Shown in pieces: positions 1-6,894 of a stretch of 32,890 bases of DNA (its first letter is position 1; each line of letters begins with the position of its first letter). Under the pieces are notes generated by a model that was not told the DNA's origin, did no database searches, and saw only the letters and a program-made list of their open reading frames with translations. The stretch spans positions 1 through 32,890 of the forward strand of contig CAYRFQ010000091.1 in the NCBI GenBank assembly GCA_964423615.1. The letters are read 5' to 3'. This DNA comes from CAYRFQ01 sp964423615 (GTDB taxonomy: Bacteria; Planctomycetota; Planctomycetia; Gemmatales; Gemmataceae). The translations under genes were made by a program, and so were the position numbers.

Positions 1-89
1 AAAAAGAAGAAAAACCGATCTCAAAATCGATCACCGTAGCGCTGTAGTATTAGGACCGTCATAGATGTACTCCCAAACGACAGTTGGGG
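1..89 (-). repeat. Inverted-repeat-bounded unit 1 (incomplete, runs off the window)
   Basis: The minus strand starts with CCCCAAC at 89-83, then TG, then GGGAGTACATC. This is the same head motif found in the units at 120-248, 254-371 and 677-749. The closing partner arm would lie before base 1 and is not visible. The last 40 bases on the minus strand contain a weak hairpin (TCGAT/ATCGG) followed by a T-run, which could be a terminator. No confident gene lies inside. Confidence 0.35.
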
Positions 90-119
90 TGTGTTGGCAC
101 TACTCAAGTTCGTTGTGAA

Positions 120-248
120 ATACCGACGAAGTTGTGGCCAGAAATTGCCCCGCGTTCCGTGTTCTTGATTGGAACGGGCGGGATTCGAACCCGCATTCCC
201 CTGATCAGGATGGGCCTACCCATGTATTCCGAACCAGTCAGTCGGTAT
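120..248 (-). repeat. Inverted-repeat-bounded unit 2 with permuted tRNA-like hairpins
   Basis: Perfect 8-base arms (minus ATACCGAC at 248-241, GTCGGTAT at 127-120) close a 129-base unit. Reading the minus strand, it holds a canonical T-arm (GCGGG, loop TTCGAAT, CCCGC; 194-178), then CGTTCC (176-171), a short linker, then GGAACG (158-153) that pairs with it, then a D-arm-like hairpin GGC/GCC (149-136). The 3' half of a tRNA therefore precedes the 5' half. No matching anticodon arm could be found. It may be a permuted tRNA-like element, or the folded interior of a recombination site. Confidence 0.4.
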
Positions 249-253
249 GTTGT

Positions 254-371
254 AAGTTGACGAAGTTTAGAGCAGAGTTTTGCTCCCAAGTGAGCATCGC
301 CCCGCATAGATTTCGGGAGGCGGGGCGACCGGGATCGAACCAGTGATGTACTCCACACCGGCAGTCAACTT
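254..371 (-). repeat. Inverted-repeat-bounded unit 3 with permuted tRNA-like hairpins
   Basis: Perfect 8-base arms (minus AAGTTGAC at 371-364, GTCAACTT at 261-254) close a 118-base unit that starts about 10 bases after the stop of the 86-residue gene. Inside, on the minus strand, are a T-arm (ACTGG, loop TTCGATC, CCGGT; 344-328), then CGCCCCGC (327-320), a 14-base linker, GCGGGGCG (305-298) fully complementary to it, and a D-arm-like hairpin TGCTC/GAGCA (296-281). The order is again tRNA 3' half, acceptor helix, 5' half. A weak ACTC/GAGT pairing could supply part of an anticodon stem. Confidence 0.4.
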
Positions 372-381
372 GTTCTTTCGG

Positions 382-642
382 TTATTCCCGTCTGGGCAAC
401 GAATCTCCCGTTGCTTTGCGGAGGCTCTTGATCCTATCTCTTGGGTCGGTGGGATCGATCCAGCTTTGGGGATAGACTTCAACGACCTCCCATCCTTCGT
501 CCCATTTTCCCTTGCCTAGCTTGAACGAAACTGTCTTTCCTTGCTTCGCGGCCTTCTCGGGAATCCAGGCAACTTGTTCATGGATGAAGTTCTCGCCAAG
601 CCTTCGAAACTTACATTGGCGATAGACGACGCCTCTGGTCAT
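382..642 (-). CDS. Small hypothetical protein (86 aa), phage/cassette-like
   Basis: An ATG at 642 is preceded by GGGAG at good spacing. The residues from about 26 to 58 (WIPEKAAKQGKTVSFKL, then a WDEGW-VVEVYP stretch) look like a short domain I associate by eye with small proteins of phages and environmental contigs, in which a WIPEKxAxxGK segment is followed by GWxVxxV. The function is unknown. There is no signal peptide and no membrane segment; the protein is basic. It is bounded by unit 4 upstream (about 35 bases) and unit 3 downstream (about 10 bases). One small gene packed between repeats is what an integron gene cassette looks like. Confidence 0.65.
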   Translation of the reverse strand: MTRGVVYRQCKFRRLGENFIHEQVAWIPEKAAKQGKTVSFKLGKGKWDEGWEVVEVYPQSWIDPTDPRDRIKSLRKATGDSLPRRE

Positions 643-676
643 TGTCTACTCTCCCGAAAGAGGCCAGTTAGAATCA

Positions 677-749
677 ATCCAACGAATGAGTTTCCGAGAG
701 GCATTGTTCTGATTCAAAGTCAGAGATGTACTCCCGAAGGCAGTTGGAT
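677..749 (-). repeat. attC-like recombination site (unit 4)
   Basis: Minus-strand arms ATCCAAC (749-743) and GTTGGAT (683-677) are perfect inverted repeats and match the integron core consensus RYYYAAC/GTTRRRY. Inside them TTCGGGAG pairs with CTCTCGGAA over eight base pairs with one bulged G, like the L boxes of an attC. The centre holds a perfect five-pair hairpin TCTGA/TCAGA. That loop (CTTTGAA) also looks like a tRNA-Gln(UUG) anticodon loop and the total length (73) is tRNA-like, but no T-arm is present. The attC reading is preferred. Confidence 0.4.
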
Positions 750-756
750 TGTATGG

Positions 757-821
757 TGCCAACGAGGAATGGCTCAGACTTTACGCCATTGGAAAGATGG
801 AATCCGAACCGTCAGTTGGCA
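757..821 (-). repeat. Inverted-repeat-bounded unit 5 after tRNA-Cys
   Basis: Seven-base perfect arms TGCCAAC/GTTGGCA close 65 bases. The head motif (AACTG, then TTCGGATTCCATC) resembles that of the other units. The interior has a six-pair hairpin AATGGC/GCCATT. It begins two bases after the 3' end of the tRNA-Cys and ends seven bases before unit 4. The right arm is followed by CCA, so a degenerate tRNA is an alternative reading. Confidence 0.35.
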
Positions 822-823
822 AA

Positions 824-894
824 AGACGCCGGTGGGTATCGAGCCCACTTTTCTCGGGTTGCAACCGAGTGCCTCACCTTCTGGCTCCAGCGTC
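824..894 (-). tRNA. tRNA-Cys(GCA)
   Basis: A complete 71-base cloverleaf can be drawn on the minus strand. The seven-pair acceptor is GACGCTG/CGGCGTC with one G-U, the D-stem is GCC/GGC, the five-pair anticodon stem is CTCGG/CCGAG with loop TTGCAAC (anticodon GCA), the variable region has four bases, and the five-pair T-stem is GTGGG/CCCAC. The T-loop is CTCGATA rather than TTCNANY, and no CCA is encoded. This atypical T-loop and the position in a repeat-bounded array suggest an accessory tRNA rather than the housekeeping copy. Confidence 0.75.
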
Positions 895-1064
895 GTGTGT
901 TTCGTTCATTCGTTACACACATAAAGAGGCTGACGGGGAGCAAAGGTTCGGAGGAATCGCAAGAAATTCAGGGTTTCGAACTCGAGGGGTCGTTTGCCCT
1001 TGTCCGCCAGGACCGGTGTTCGGAGAATCAACGGTAGGCAACTTTGTTCGGGAGGTGTTCGACC

Positions 1065-1988
1065 GTGATATTGATGGAACCTCAACGCACGCCCTACGAC
1101 CTGAACTTCCGACTGTTCGGGACGCACGTGCGAGTACATCCTCTGTTTTGGCTCTTGGCTGCTATCTTGGGTTGGCAGTCGCCACCCAGGTTGGAATCTA
1201 CGGCGATCTGGATCGCCTGTGTGTTCGTTTCGATTTTGGTTCACGAGTTTGGTCACATTTGGATGGGGCGGGTCTTCGGAAGCCGCGGTCACATCATATT
1301 GTGGAGCTTCGGCGGACTCGCCGTTCCAAACAAACGGAGTTGGCGTTGGTGGGAGGACCTTCTTGTTTCGGTGGCTGGCCCTCTCGCTGGTTTCGTGCTG
1401 TTCGGAATCGTGTTCGGTGTTAGTTTCGCGTTCTATCCCCTTTTTGCGCTCGATGCCCTCCAGAGGATAGTTGGGCTATTTCAAATATCTGTTAACTTCA
1501 TGTCGCTTGTACCCCCATGGGCCGTCCAAGGTCCCAGTGCATTTCCTCATTTTCTGGTGCGGGAAGTTATTGTGCAGTTGTTTTGGATCAACCTTCTTTG
1601 GGGCTTCTTGAACTTGCTGCCGATATGGCCGTTGGACGGGGGGCGAATCTCGCGAGCCATCCTGACGGCGGTCGCGCCCAGGCGAGCGTTGCGGTGGTCA
1701 TTGGGAATTTCATTTCTTGTGGCGGGAGTGATTTCGCTTCATTGTTTGATTAAGTGGATGCGGCCGGAGAGTTCTGGAATTCTTCCGTTTTTGGCCATCG
1801 GCAGTGGGTGGATGGCCTTGATGTTTGGCGTCCTCGCGATCCAAAGTTTTCAGATGCTCCAACAAGCGGATCGGCTCAGTGATCCGTTCTTTCGTGACGC
1901 AAGCCATCGACGGGAGATCGATCCCTATCCACTCGATGATGATGACGATGATGACCGCCCTCAAGGCGGGTTCTTTCGTCGACGATAA
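1065..1988 (+). CDS. Site-2-type zinc metalloprotease, M50 family
   Basis: Integral membrane protease of the M50 family, relatives of which cut membrane-embedded substrates in regulated proteolysis. The zinc motif HEFGH lies in the second hydrophobic segment about 60 residues from the start. The second signature, NLLPIWPLDGG, lies near residue 185 and provides the Asp ligand. Several more hydrophobic segments follow. The C-terminus is a hydrophilic tail with a run of Asp residues. Start: GGAGG at 1051-1055 is ideally spaced for GTG at 1065; ATG 1074 and TTG 1044 are alternatives. There is no CBS or PDZ domain. The substrate is unknown. It is divergent from the tRNA-Cys array and stands alone. 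Confidence 0.85.
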   Translation: MILMEPQRTPYDLNFRLFGTHVRVHPLFWLLAAILGWQSPPRLESTAIWIACVFVSILVHEFGHIWMGRVFGSRGHIILWSFGGLAVPNKRSWRWWEDLLVSVAGPLAGFVLFGIVFGVSFAFYPLFALDALQRIVGLFQISVNFMSLVPPWAVQGPSAFPHFLVREVIVQLFWINLLWGFLNLLPIWPLDGGRISRAILTAVAPRRALRWSLGISFLVAGVISLHCLIKWMRPESSGILPFLAIGSGWMALMFGVLAIQSFQMLQQADRLSDPFFRDASHRREIDPYPLDDDDDDDRPQGGFFRRR

Positions 1989-2024
1989 TTCTCACTTCCT
2001 ATCCCACTGACACTTCACGTATTT

Positions 2025-2062
2025 TTCGAAGTCCTTGCTCTCCGAGGGGTGGGGACTTCGAA
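2025..2062. other. Ten-pair inverted repeat downstream of the M50 gene
   Basis: TTCGAAGTCC and GGACTTCGAA form a perfect ten-pair stem with an 18-base loop, 36 bases after the protease stop. There is no T-tract, so it is not a classical intrinsic terminator. It may stabilise the 3' end, or act on the downstream small operon. Confidence 0.4.
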
Positions 2063-2176
2063 GGTGTGGTTCCCTAGCGCCTCGTTTGATTTCTATCTAC
2101 TCGGTGACTATGTATATGCTGTGATCACGATTTCTTGTCTCAGGCATATCACTAGATTCGACACGGGAGGAATATT

Positions 2177-2383
2177 ATGAACGACCGACTCACTGATACG
2201 ACAAACTGGCCCGACTTGGCGATTGGACTGTACGACCGACTAACAGGCCGTGGCGCTGAAATCACTTATGATTTCAACAACATGGAAATCTACATCCCGA
2301 GCAGTGCCTCGCAAGATGCAAAACATGCCAAATGGGTTCTTAATGGTGCACTGACCATTCGAACCCGTGACCGTGGAAATTAA
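2177..2383 (+). CDS. Small hypothetical protein (68 aa)
   Basis: Unrecognised soluble protein. The ATG is preceded by a strong ribosome binding site (GGAGGAATATT). The sequence is acidic to neutral with one possible beta-rich section (ITYDFNNMEIYIP) and no Cys cluster, signal peptide or membrane segment. The next gene starts 10 bases after its stop codon, so the two are almost certainly co-transcribed. The start region fits this reading frame only. No function can be proposed from sequence. Confidence 0.6.
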   Translation: MNDRLTDTTNWPDLAIGLYDRLTGRGAEITYDFNNMEIYIPSSASQDAKHAKWVLNGALTIRTRDRGN

Positions 2384-2393
2384 AGAGACCTCT

Positions 2394-2744
2394 ATGTCAC
2401 AACAACTGGACGTTGATGGGACGTTGGTTTTGGAACGAGACGGTACACGAGTGGAAGTCAAAGGCTCGGGAGATGTCGTCAATGTTGTGCTCCCGAGCCT
2501 CAGGGCAGGTTCAGAGCTTCGCGAACTGGCTAACTCGTCGTTAGGCTCGTTCGAAGGCGTTTTCGATTTTCTGCGAGATCTTCAAAAGCGATCCGATGTC
2601 AGGATCGAGTTGCAGGTTGGCGACCTGGTGGTTGGAACTCTCGACGCAGACACCAGTCCGGGTCTGCTATCGAGATTGCTTGGTGTAGCTCCTTTCCGGA
2701 TTCGACTTCTTGGCGTTCTGTGGGCTAAACTTCGAGGCTATTGA
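2394..2744 (+). CDS. Hypothetical protein (116 aa), second gene of a two-gene operon
   Basis: ATG 2394 follows the preceding stop by 10 bases with a weak AAGAGA ribosome site. An in-frame GTG at 2367 would overlap the upstream gene and is less likely. The N-terminal half alternates charged and hydrophobic residues (LVLERDGTRVEVKGSGD), suggesting a beta-rich fold. The C-terminus has an amphipathic stretch (LLSRLLGVAPFRIRLLGVLW) that could touch membrane. I do not recognise the family. A clear terminator follows at 2800-2844. Confidence 0.6.
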   Translation: MSQQLDVDGTLVLERDGTRVEVKGSGDVVNVVLPSLRAGSELRELANSSLGSFEGVFDFLRDLQKRSDVRIELQVGDLVVGTLDADTSPGLLSRLLGVAPFRIRLLGVLWAKLRGY

Positions 2745-2799
2745 GCAATATAGTTCTTGATCTTCAACGGGTTTTCGAACTCCTTTGATTCTAGACTCC

Positions 2800-2844
2800 A
2801 CCTCTCGGCGAATTCTCATATGATGATTCACCGGGAGGTTTTTT
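2800..2844 (+). terminator. Intrinsic terminator after the small operon
   Basis: ACCTC-CGG-GAAT pairs with ATTC-CCG-GAGGT (12 pairs, interrupted by one mismatch and one G-U), with a 12-base loop, followed directly by TTTTTT. It separates the small operon from the peroxiredoxin gene. Confidence 0.7.
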
Positions 2845-2886
2845 CATTTTGCAACAGAACCCATTTGGTTTTTTAGGAGAAGACAC

Positions 2887-3414
2887 ATGTTGACAGTTGG
2901 AGACAAGTTTCCCGAGTTCAAAACCCAGGCTTGCTTTGGGAACGAGAAGGACGACCTCAAAGAAATCAACAACGAGTACCACAACGGCAAGTGGGCCGTT
3001 TATATCTTTTATCCGAAAGATTTCACTTTCGTTTGCCCAACAGAACTTGTCGAGTTCGGCAAGCAGACGAAGGAGTTTGCAGACCGCGACGCGGTCGTGC
3101 TCGGTGGAAGCACCGACAACGAATACAGTCACCAAGCGTGGCGCAAGTCGCACGACGACCTCAAAACGCTGCCGTATCCACTCGTTGCGGCTCAAAAGTT
3201 GGCTGCCGATTTGGGCATCATTGATCCGAACGAGAATGTTTGTCTTCGGGCTACGTTCGTCGTGGATCCGCACGGAATTATTCAGTTTGCAAGCTGCAAC
3301 AGCTTGAGCGTTGGTCGCAGCGTCCACGAAGTGCTGCGAACTCTCGATGCCATCCAATCGGATGAACTATGCCCGTGTAACTGGACCAAAGGCGAGCCGA
3401 CTCTCCAAGTGTAG
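2887..3414 (+). CDS. ahpC: Peroxiredoxin, AhpC type
   Basis: Thiol peroxidase that reduces hydrogen peroxide, organic hydroperoxides and peroxynitrite in the cytoplasm. The thioredoxin fold has the peroxidatic Cys at residue 50 in FVCPTE. The C-terminal motif DELCPCNWTKGEPTL puts Cys162 and Cys164 in the resolving position, the three-Cys pattern of mycobacterial AhpC, which is reduced by AhpD rather than AhpF. Length 175, slightly short for the family. The ribosome site AGGAG lies 8 bases before the ATG. The AhpD gene follows, with an intrinsic terminator between them. Confidence 0.92.
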   Translation: MLTVGDKFPEFKTQACFGNEKDDLKEINNEYHNGKWAVYIFYPKDFTFVCPTELVEFGKQTKEFADRDAVVLGGSTDNEYSHQAWRKSHDDLKTLPYPLVAAQKLAADLGIIDPNENVCLRATFVVDPHGIIQFASCNSLSVGRSVHEVLRTLDAIQSDELCPCNWTKGEPTLQV

Positions 3415-3466
3415 TTGTTGAGTGCGATAATTCCGACCATCGGTTGGAGTTGGTTCGAATACAATA

Positions 3467-3496
3467 AATGCGTCGGTCCAAGGGCCGACGCATTTT
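3467..3496 (+). terminator. Intrinsic terminator after ahpC
   Basis: A perfect ten-pair stem AATGCGTCGG/CCGACGCATT with a 7- to 8-base loop, running into TTTTTT. It would end the ahpC transcript before ahpD, so ahpD probably has its own promoter in 3500-3560 or depends on read-through. Confidence 0.8.
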
Positions 3497-3576
3497 TTAT
3501 GGTTGGACGGCTCTGCTTGTTTACTACTCGACAATTCCAATAACGATCGACATCCATCCATTTAGGAGATCATCTC

Positions 3577-4113
3577 ATGGCAAACGTAACGCTCAACCAA
3601 CTTGAGGCTTTGCGAGATACGGTCCAAGAGCCTGCCAAAGACATGAAGATCAACTTGAGCAACGTGCTGGGGAGTGAAATTCTCACCAAGGATCAAGTCT
3701 GGGGAGTGGCGTTGGCGTCCGTCTTCTACATTGGCGACGCCAAGCTCAAAGAAGCGGTCTTGGCCGATGCCAAGGCCGACGGCGTGTCTGAAGCGACGCT
3801 CGAAGATGCGCAAGGGGCCGCGGCGTTGATGGGCATGAACACCGTTTACTATCGGTTTCGTCACATGATCGGAAAGGATTCGTATTCGCAGAAGCCAGCG
3901 AAACTCCGAATGCAGAAGATGCTCAAGCCTTCGACGAACAAGGCCGATTTCGAACTTTTTTCTATGGCCGTCGCAGCACTCGCCGGGTGCGAGATGTGCA
4001 TCACGATGCACGAAAAGAGCATACTGGAACACGGTCTTACGGAAGACCATGTCCACGAATCGGTCCGGATTGCCGCCGTGCTTCAGGGTTTTTTCGTTGC
4101 GATCAGTCTGTAG
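3577..4113 (+). CDS. ahpD: Alkylhydroperoxidase AhpD
   Basis: AhpD recycles oxidised AhpC using lipoamide/dihydrolipoamide systems in the families studied. The 178-residue all-helical protein has the CxxC motif AGCEMCITMHE, with Cys138, Cys141 and His145. Glu126 sits 12 residues before the first Cys, the same spacing as the proton-relay Glu in the mycobacterial enzyme. The ribosome site GGAGATCATCTC precedes the ATG. Pairing with ahpC strongly supports the function. Confidence 0.92.
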   Translation: MANVTLNQLEALRDTVQEPAKDMKINLSNVLGSEILTKDQVWGVALASVFYIGDAKLKEAVLADAKADGVSEATLEDAQGAAALMGMNTVYYRFRHMIGKDSYSQKPAKLRMQKMLKPSTNKADFELFSMAVAALAGCEMCITMHEKSILEHGLTEDHVHESVRIAAVLQGFFVAISL

Positions 4114-4577
4114 CATCGACCTTCCTTGAGCCGTTTGGGAATGGCCCTCAGGGATCGAGTGCCTTCACTCCGGGTGCTGTGGCCAGTTCAAGAAGAACGG
4201 CCGGCAGCTGGAGTGTGCCTGCTATGGTGGTGGATGGCCCGAGTGGTTCTCAATAGGTGAATCGAGGTTTCCCATCGAGGCCGAGTTTAGGGGAACGGTG
4301 GATCTTCTTCAAGACAACCCTCGGGCTGTTTTTGAAGTTGGAGGATTACCTTGTGTGGCTCGACATTTTGAGCTCCTGTTGTTCCTGTTTGCTCTCGTCG
4401 TGATGATGCAGTTCTTACCGCGTCACCTGTTGCGTGCTTGGTGTGTGTGGTTACTGGTAACGCTGCTAGTGGTCGAGCTCCAGGAAGTCGCACTGGCGAT
4501 ACAGGAAAACAGTGTTTGAAGCACTTTTCGGGGATGTCGCTGGGTATGGCGAGTTGGTCCTGGCCTGTGGCTTTCTG
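4114..4577. other. Intergenic region between ahpD and the hybrid kinase
   Basis: A 464-base gap at the 3' ends of two convergent genes. It has one 73-codon frame (4298-4519, plus, GTG start) coding hydrophobic stretches, but there is no ribosome site and no recognisable domain. I see no terminator with a T-run for either flanking gene. Confidence 0.4.
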
Positions 4578-6575
4578 TTAGTTGGAGAAGTCTTGTTGGG
4601 GCAGATCTTCCTGGCTCCATTCGACTAGATGGCAAAGCAATTCATCGACGTCGACAGGCTTGACGAGGTGGGCGTCGAAACCTGCTTTTTGGGCTCGACG
4701 TTTTGCTTCGGGTTGTCCGTAGCCAGTCAACGCAATAAGGACGACTGGAGCGTTTGAGGATTGTGCCCGTATTCGCTCGGCGACTTGGTATCCGTCGAGT
4801 TTCGGCAACCCGATATCGATGAGGGCCAGGTCGGGGGGGTGGGCAGTGGCCTTCTCTACGGCCTCGAGGCCGTCGGCGGCACATTCTACCTGGTATCCGT
4901 TCATTCGCAAGACCTCGGCCAACATCTCGCGATTCTCGGGGCTGTCTTCGACGAGCAGAATACGCTGCTCGCCCGATTGAATCGGGGCAGAGTGAGAGAC
5001 ACGAGGTGCAGCAACTTGATTTCCTTCTCCAAGGGCCGGAAGTCGAATGGTGAACTGGCTTCCCTGGCCACGCCCATCGCTGTGAGCGCTCACTTCGCCT
5101 CCGTGCATCTGTACGAGATTGCGGACCAACGTCAATCCGATCCCGAGGCCGCTCTGGGCTCGGTCGAGAGACGAATCCACCTGCATGAACAAGTCAAACA
5201 CGTGCGGGAGCTTTTCGGGAGTGATCCCGATTCCATTGTCGCGGACGTGGATCAGAACGTCGTCTCCCTCGCGTACGGCCTCGACACATATCCGCCCGCC
5301 GTCGGGCGTGTATTTCGCAGCGTTGTTGAGCAGGTTGACGAAGATTTGTTCGAGACGTGCAGGGTCGACCGAGACGAGGACCGTGTTCCACGGCAAAGAC
5401 ACGGAAAGCTCGTGTTTCTTCTCGTTGATTTTCTCTTCGGAGGTGCGGATAGCCGACTCGATCGCCCGATTCAAATCGACGACTTGCTTCCTCAAAGTGA
5501 TTTTGCCGCAGGTCACTCTCGACATGTCGAGAAGATCATCGAGTAGCCGGGCCATGTGTTGACACTGGTGTTGGATGACCTCGCAGATCCGGCCGAGTTG
5601 CGGCTTTTCGATGGCGTGTTGGTTGAGCAAATAATTGGCTTGCAACAGCGGAGAAAGAGGGTTGCGCAGTTCGTGGGCAAGCATCGCGAGAAATTCATCT
5701 CGACGATGGACGGCGTCTTGAGCCTCCTTGTACAACCGAACGTTTTCCAGAGCGAGAGCTGCCCGGTAGGCGAGGTCCTCTGTGATGACCAAATCGGCTT
5801 GTCGGTAGGAATGCGGTCCCGAGGACCGGAACAAAGTGACGATGCCAATCGTACGCCCGTGGGAAGCCATGGGAACGACAATGGCGGAGTGGCTTCCTTC
5901 GTTTTGGAAGAAACGCCATTCCTGAGCGCAGGGAGAGTCTGACGGATAGAAATTCGGTGGGATGGTCTCGAAGATTTCGGAGGTGGCCAAGGCGAACAAT
6001 TGAGCCATCGCCATAGAGGGAACTTCGGATTGTTCTTCCTCGCTCAGCGTTTCTTTGGCCCGACGTTCGACGTCGGAATCTCGATGGGCTATGACTCTGT
6101 ATTCGGAGTGGTTCGGGTCGAGGCAGTGGATGACACACCCGTCGGCCAAATGCTTGACGATCAACGACCCTAGCGAGTTGATGGTTTCATGGAAGTCGAG
6201 TGACCCCGCGAGGACCGCGCTTGCTTCGGTCAAAAATCGGGCCCGCTCGGTGATCTCTCGGACGGAAGCGAGGAAGACTGTTTCGCCTTCCCATTCCGTC
6301 TCGACGACCCGCATCTCGGCCACGCGGGGTTCTTCGCCGTCGCGGATGATGTCGATGACTGTCGTCTCGCCGGACGTGAGGGGAATCCCCAACAAAGAAC
6401 CGACCAACTCGTCTTGTGTTCGACCAAGGAGTTCCTCGGCTGCTTCATTGACGAGACGAACGATTCCATTTCGTTCGACAATAAGAATGCCATCGGCTTG
6501 CTTGCCGATGATGTTGTGTAGTTGGGTTTGTTCCGATTCCATGGGTACTATCGTGCAATTTGGATTCAATTCCAT
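4578..6575 (-). CDS. Hybrid sensor histidine kinase (PAS-GAF-HisKA-HATPase-receiver)
   Basis: Cytoplasmic two-component kinase with no membrane segment, so it senses an internal signal. Residues counted from a TTG three codons upstream of the ATG chosen here: PAS about 22-115 (ADGILIVERNG); GAF about 118-285; HisKA with phospho-accepting His304 in MLAHELRNPL; HATPase with N-box NLLNNAAKYT and G-boxes DNGIGI and GLGIGLTLV; C-terminal receiver about 541-660 with Glu546-Asp547, phospho-Asp590 and Lys642, so the receiver looks active. ATG 6575 is chosen because AGGA lies 10 bases upstream. It lies downstream of kaiC on the same strand, after a 319-base gap. The GAF-HK-receiver order is like CikA of cyanobacterial clocks, but CikA has an inactive receiver and its role here is inference. 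Confidence 0.88.
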   Translation of the reverse strand: MELNPNCTIVPMESEQTQLHNIIGKQADGILIVERNGIVRLVNEAAEELLGRTQDELVGSLLGIPLTSGETTVIDIIRDGEEPRVAEMRVVETEWEGETVFLASVREITERARFLTEASAVLAGSLDFHETINSLGSLIVKHLADGCVIHCLDPNHSEYRVIAHRDSDVERRAKETLSEEEQSEVPSMAMAQLFALATSEIFETIPPNFYPSDSPCAQEWRFFQNEGSHSAIVVPMASHGRTIGIVTLFRSSGPHSYRQADLVITEDLAYRAALALENVRLYKEAQDAVHRRDEFLAMLAHELRNPLSPLLQANYLLNQHAIEKPQLGRICEVIQHQCQHMARLLDDLLDMSRVTCGKITLRKQVVDLNRAIESAIRTSEEKINEKKHELSVSLPWNTVLVSVDPARLEQIFVNLLNNAAKYTPDGGRICVEAVREGDDVLIHVRDNGIGITPEKLPHVFDLFMQVDSSLDRAQSGLGIGLTLVRNLVQMHGGEVSAHSDGRGQGSQFTIRLPALGEGNQVAAPRVSHSAPIQSGEQRILLVEDSPENREMLAEVLRMNGYQVECAADGLEAVEKATAHPPDLALIDIGLPKLDGYQVAERIRAQSSNAPVVLIALTGYGQPEAKRRAQKAGFDAHLVKPVDVDELLCHLVEWSQEDLPQQDFSN

Positions 6576-6894
6576 CCCTCGCAATTCCTGATCTAAATTG
6601 CTTTGCAGCCGCGTTCTTTCCTTGGAATGTGAAGGTTCTATGGTGCGAAATTTTCGTAACTCTGCAAGACCATTCCCTGAAAAGTGTGTTTATGGGCTGC
6701 GGGCGATTTATTTCGCAGATGAGACCGTTGATGCAGCCAGACCTCATTGACTACGTTTCGTGGTTCACTCATGTGCGGGAGAAGGCCAGACTTGAGCGAC
6801 GCGGGAAACACAGCGGGTGCGAACGAGGAGTAGATTCCAGGGGAACGAAGTTTAAGTCCACAAAGAGTAAAACAGAACAGTTCTGTTTCCCCAT
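6576..6894. other. Intergenic region with a degenerate repeat
   Basis: The 319 bases between the kinase and kaiC. Bases 6777-6820 (GGGAGAAGG, then GAGCGACGCGGGAAA, then AGCGGGTGCG) match the interior of the small insertion at 12726-12770 closely, so a dispersed repeat relic is present. The kinase promoter is probably here too. Confidence 0.4.

Noticed and set aside
254..371. Permuted tmRNA (ssrA) gene
   Set aside because: The acceptor/T-arm order is suggestive, but no tag-coding frame, no GGGG-U-type conserved start and no pseudoknot sequence are visible.
677..749. tRNA-Gln(UUG) reading of unit 4
   Set aside because: The acceptor and anticodon arms fit, but no T-arm with a normal loop can be formed and the D-arm does not pair, so an attC-like site is a better explanation.
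120..821. Hammerhead or other small self-cleaving ribozymes
   Set aside because: The repeated heads raised this, but the CUGANGA and GAAA core elements do not occur together in any unit.
3562..4116. 184-codon minus-strand frame over ahpD
   Set aside because: It is antisense to ahpD, which has CxxC-His and proton-relay residues and a good ribosome site.
4298..4519. 73-codon hydrophobic frame after ahpD
   Set aside because: It has a GTG start, no ribosome site and no domain, in a gap at the 3' ends of convergent genes.
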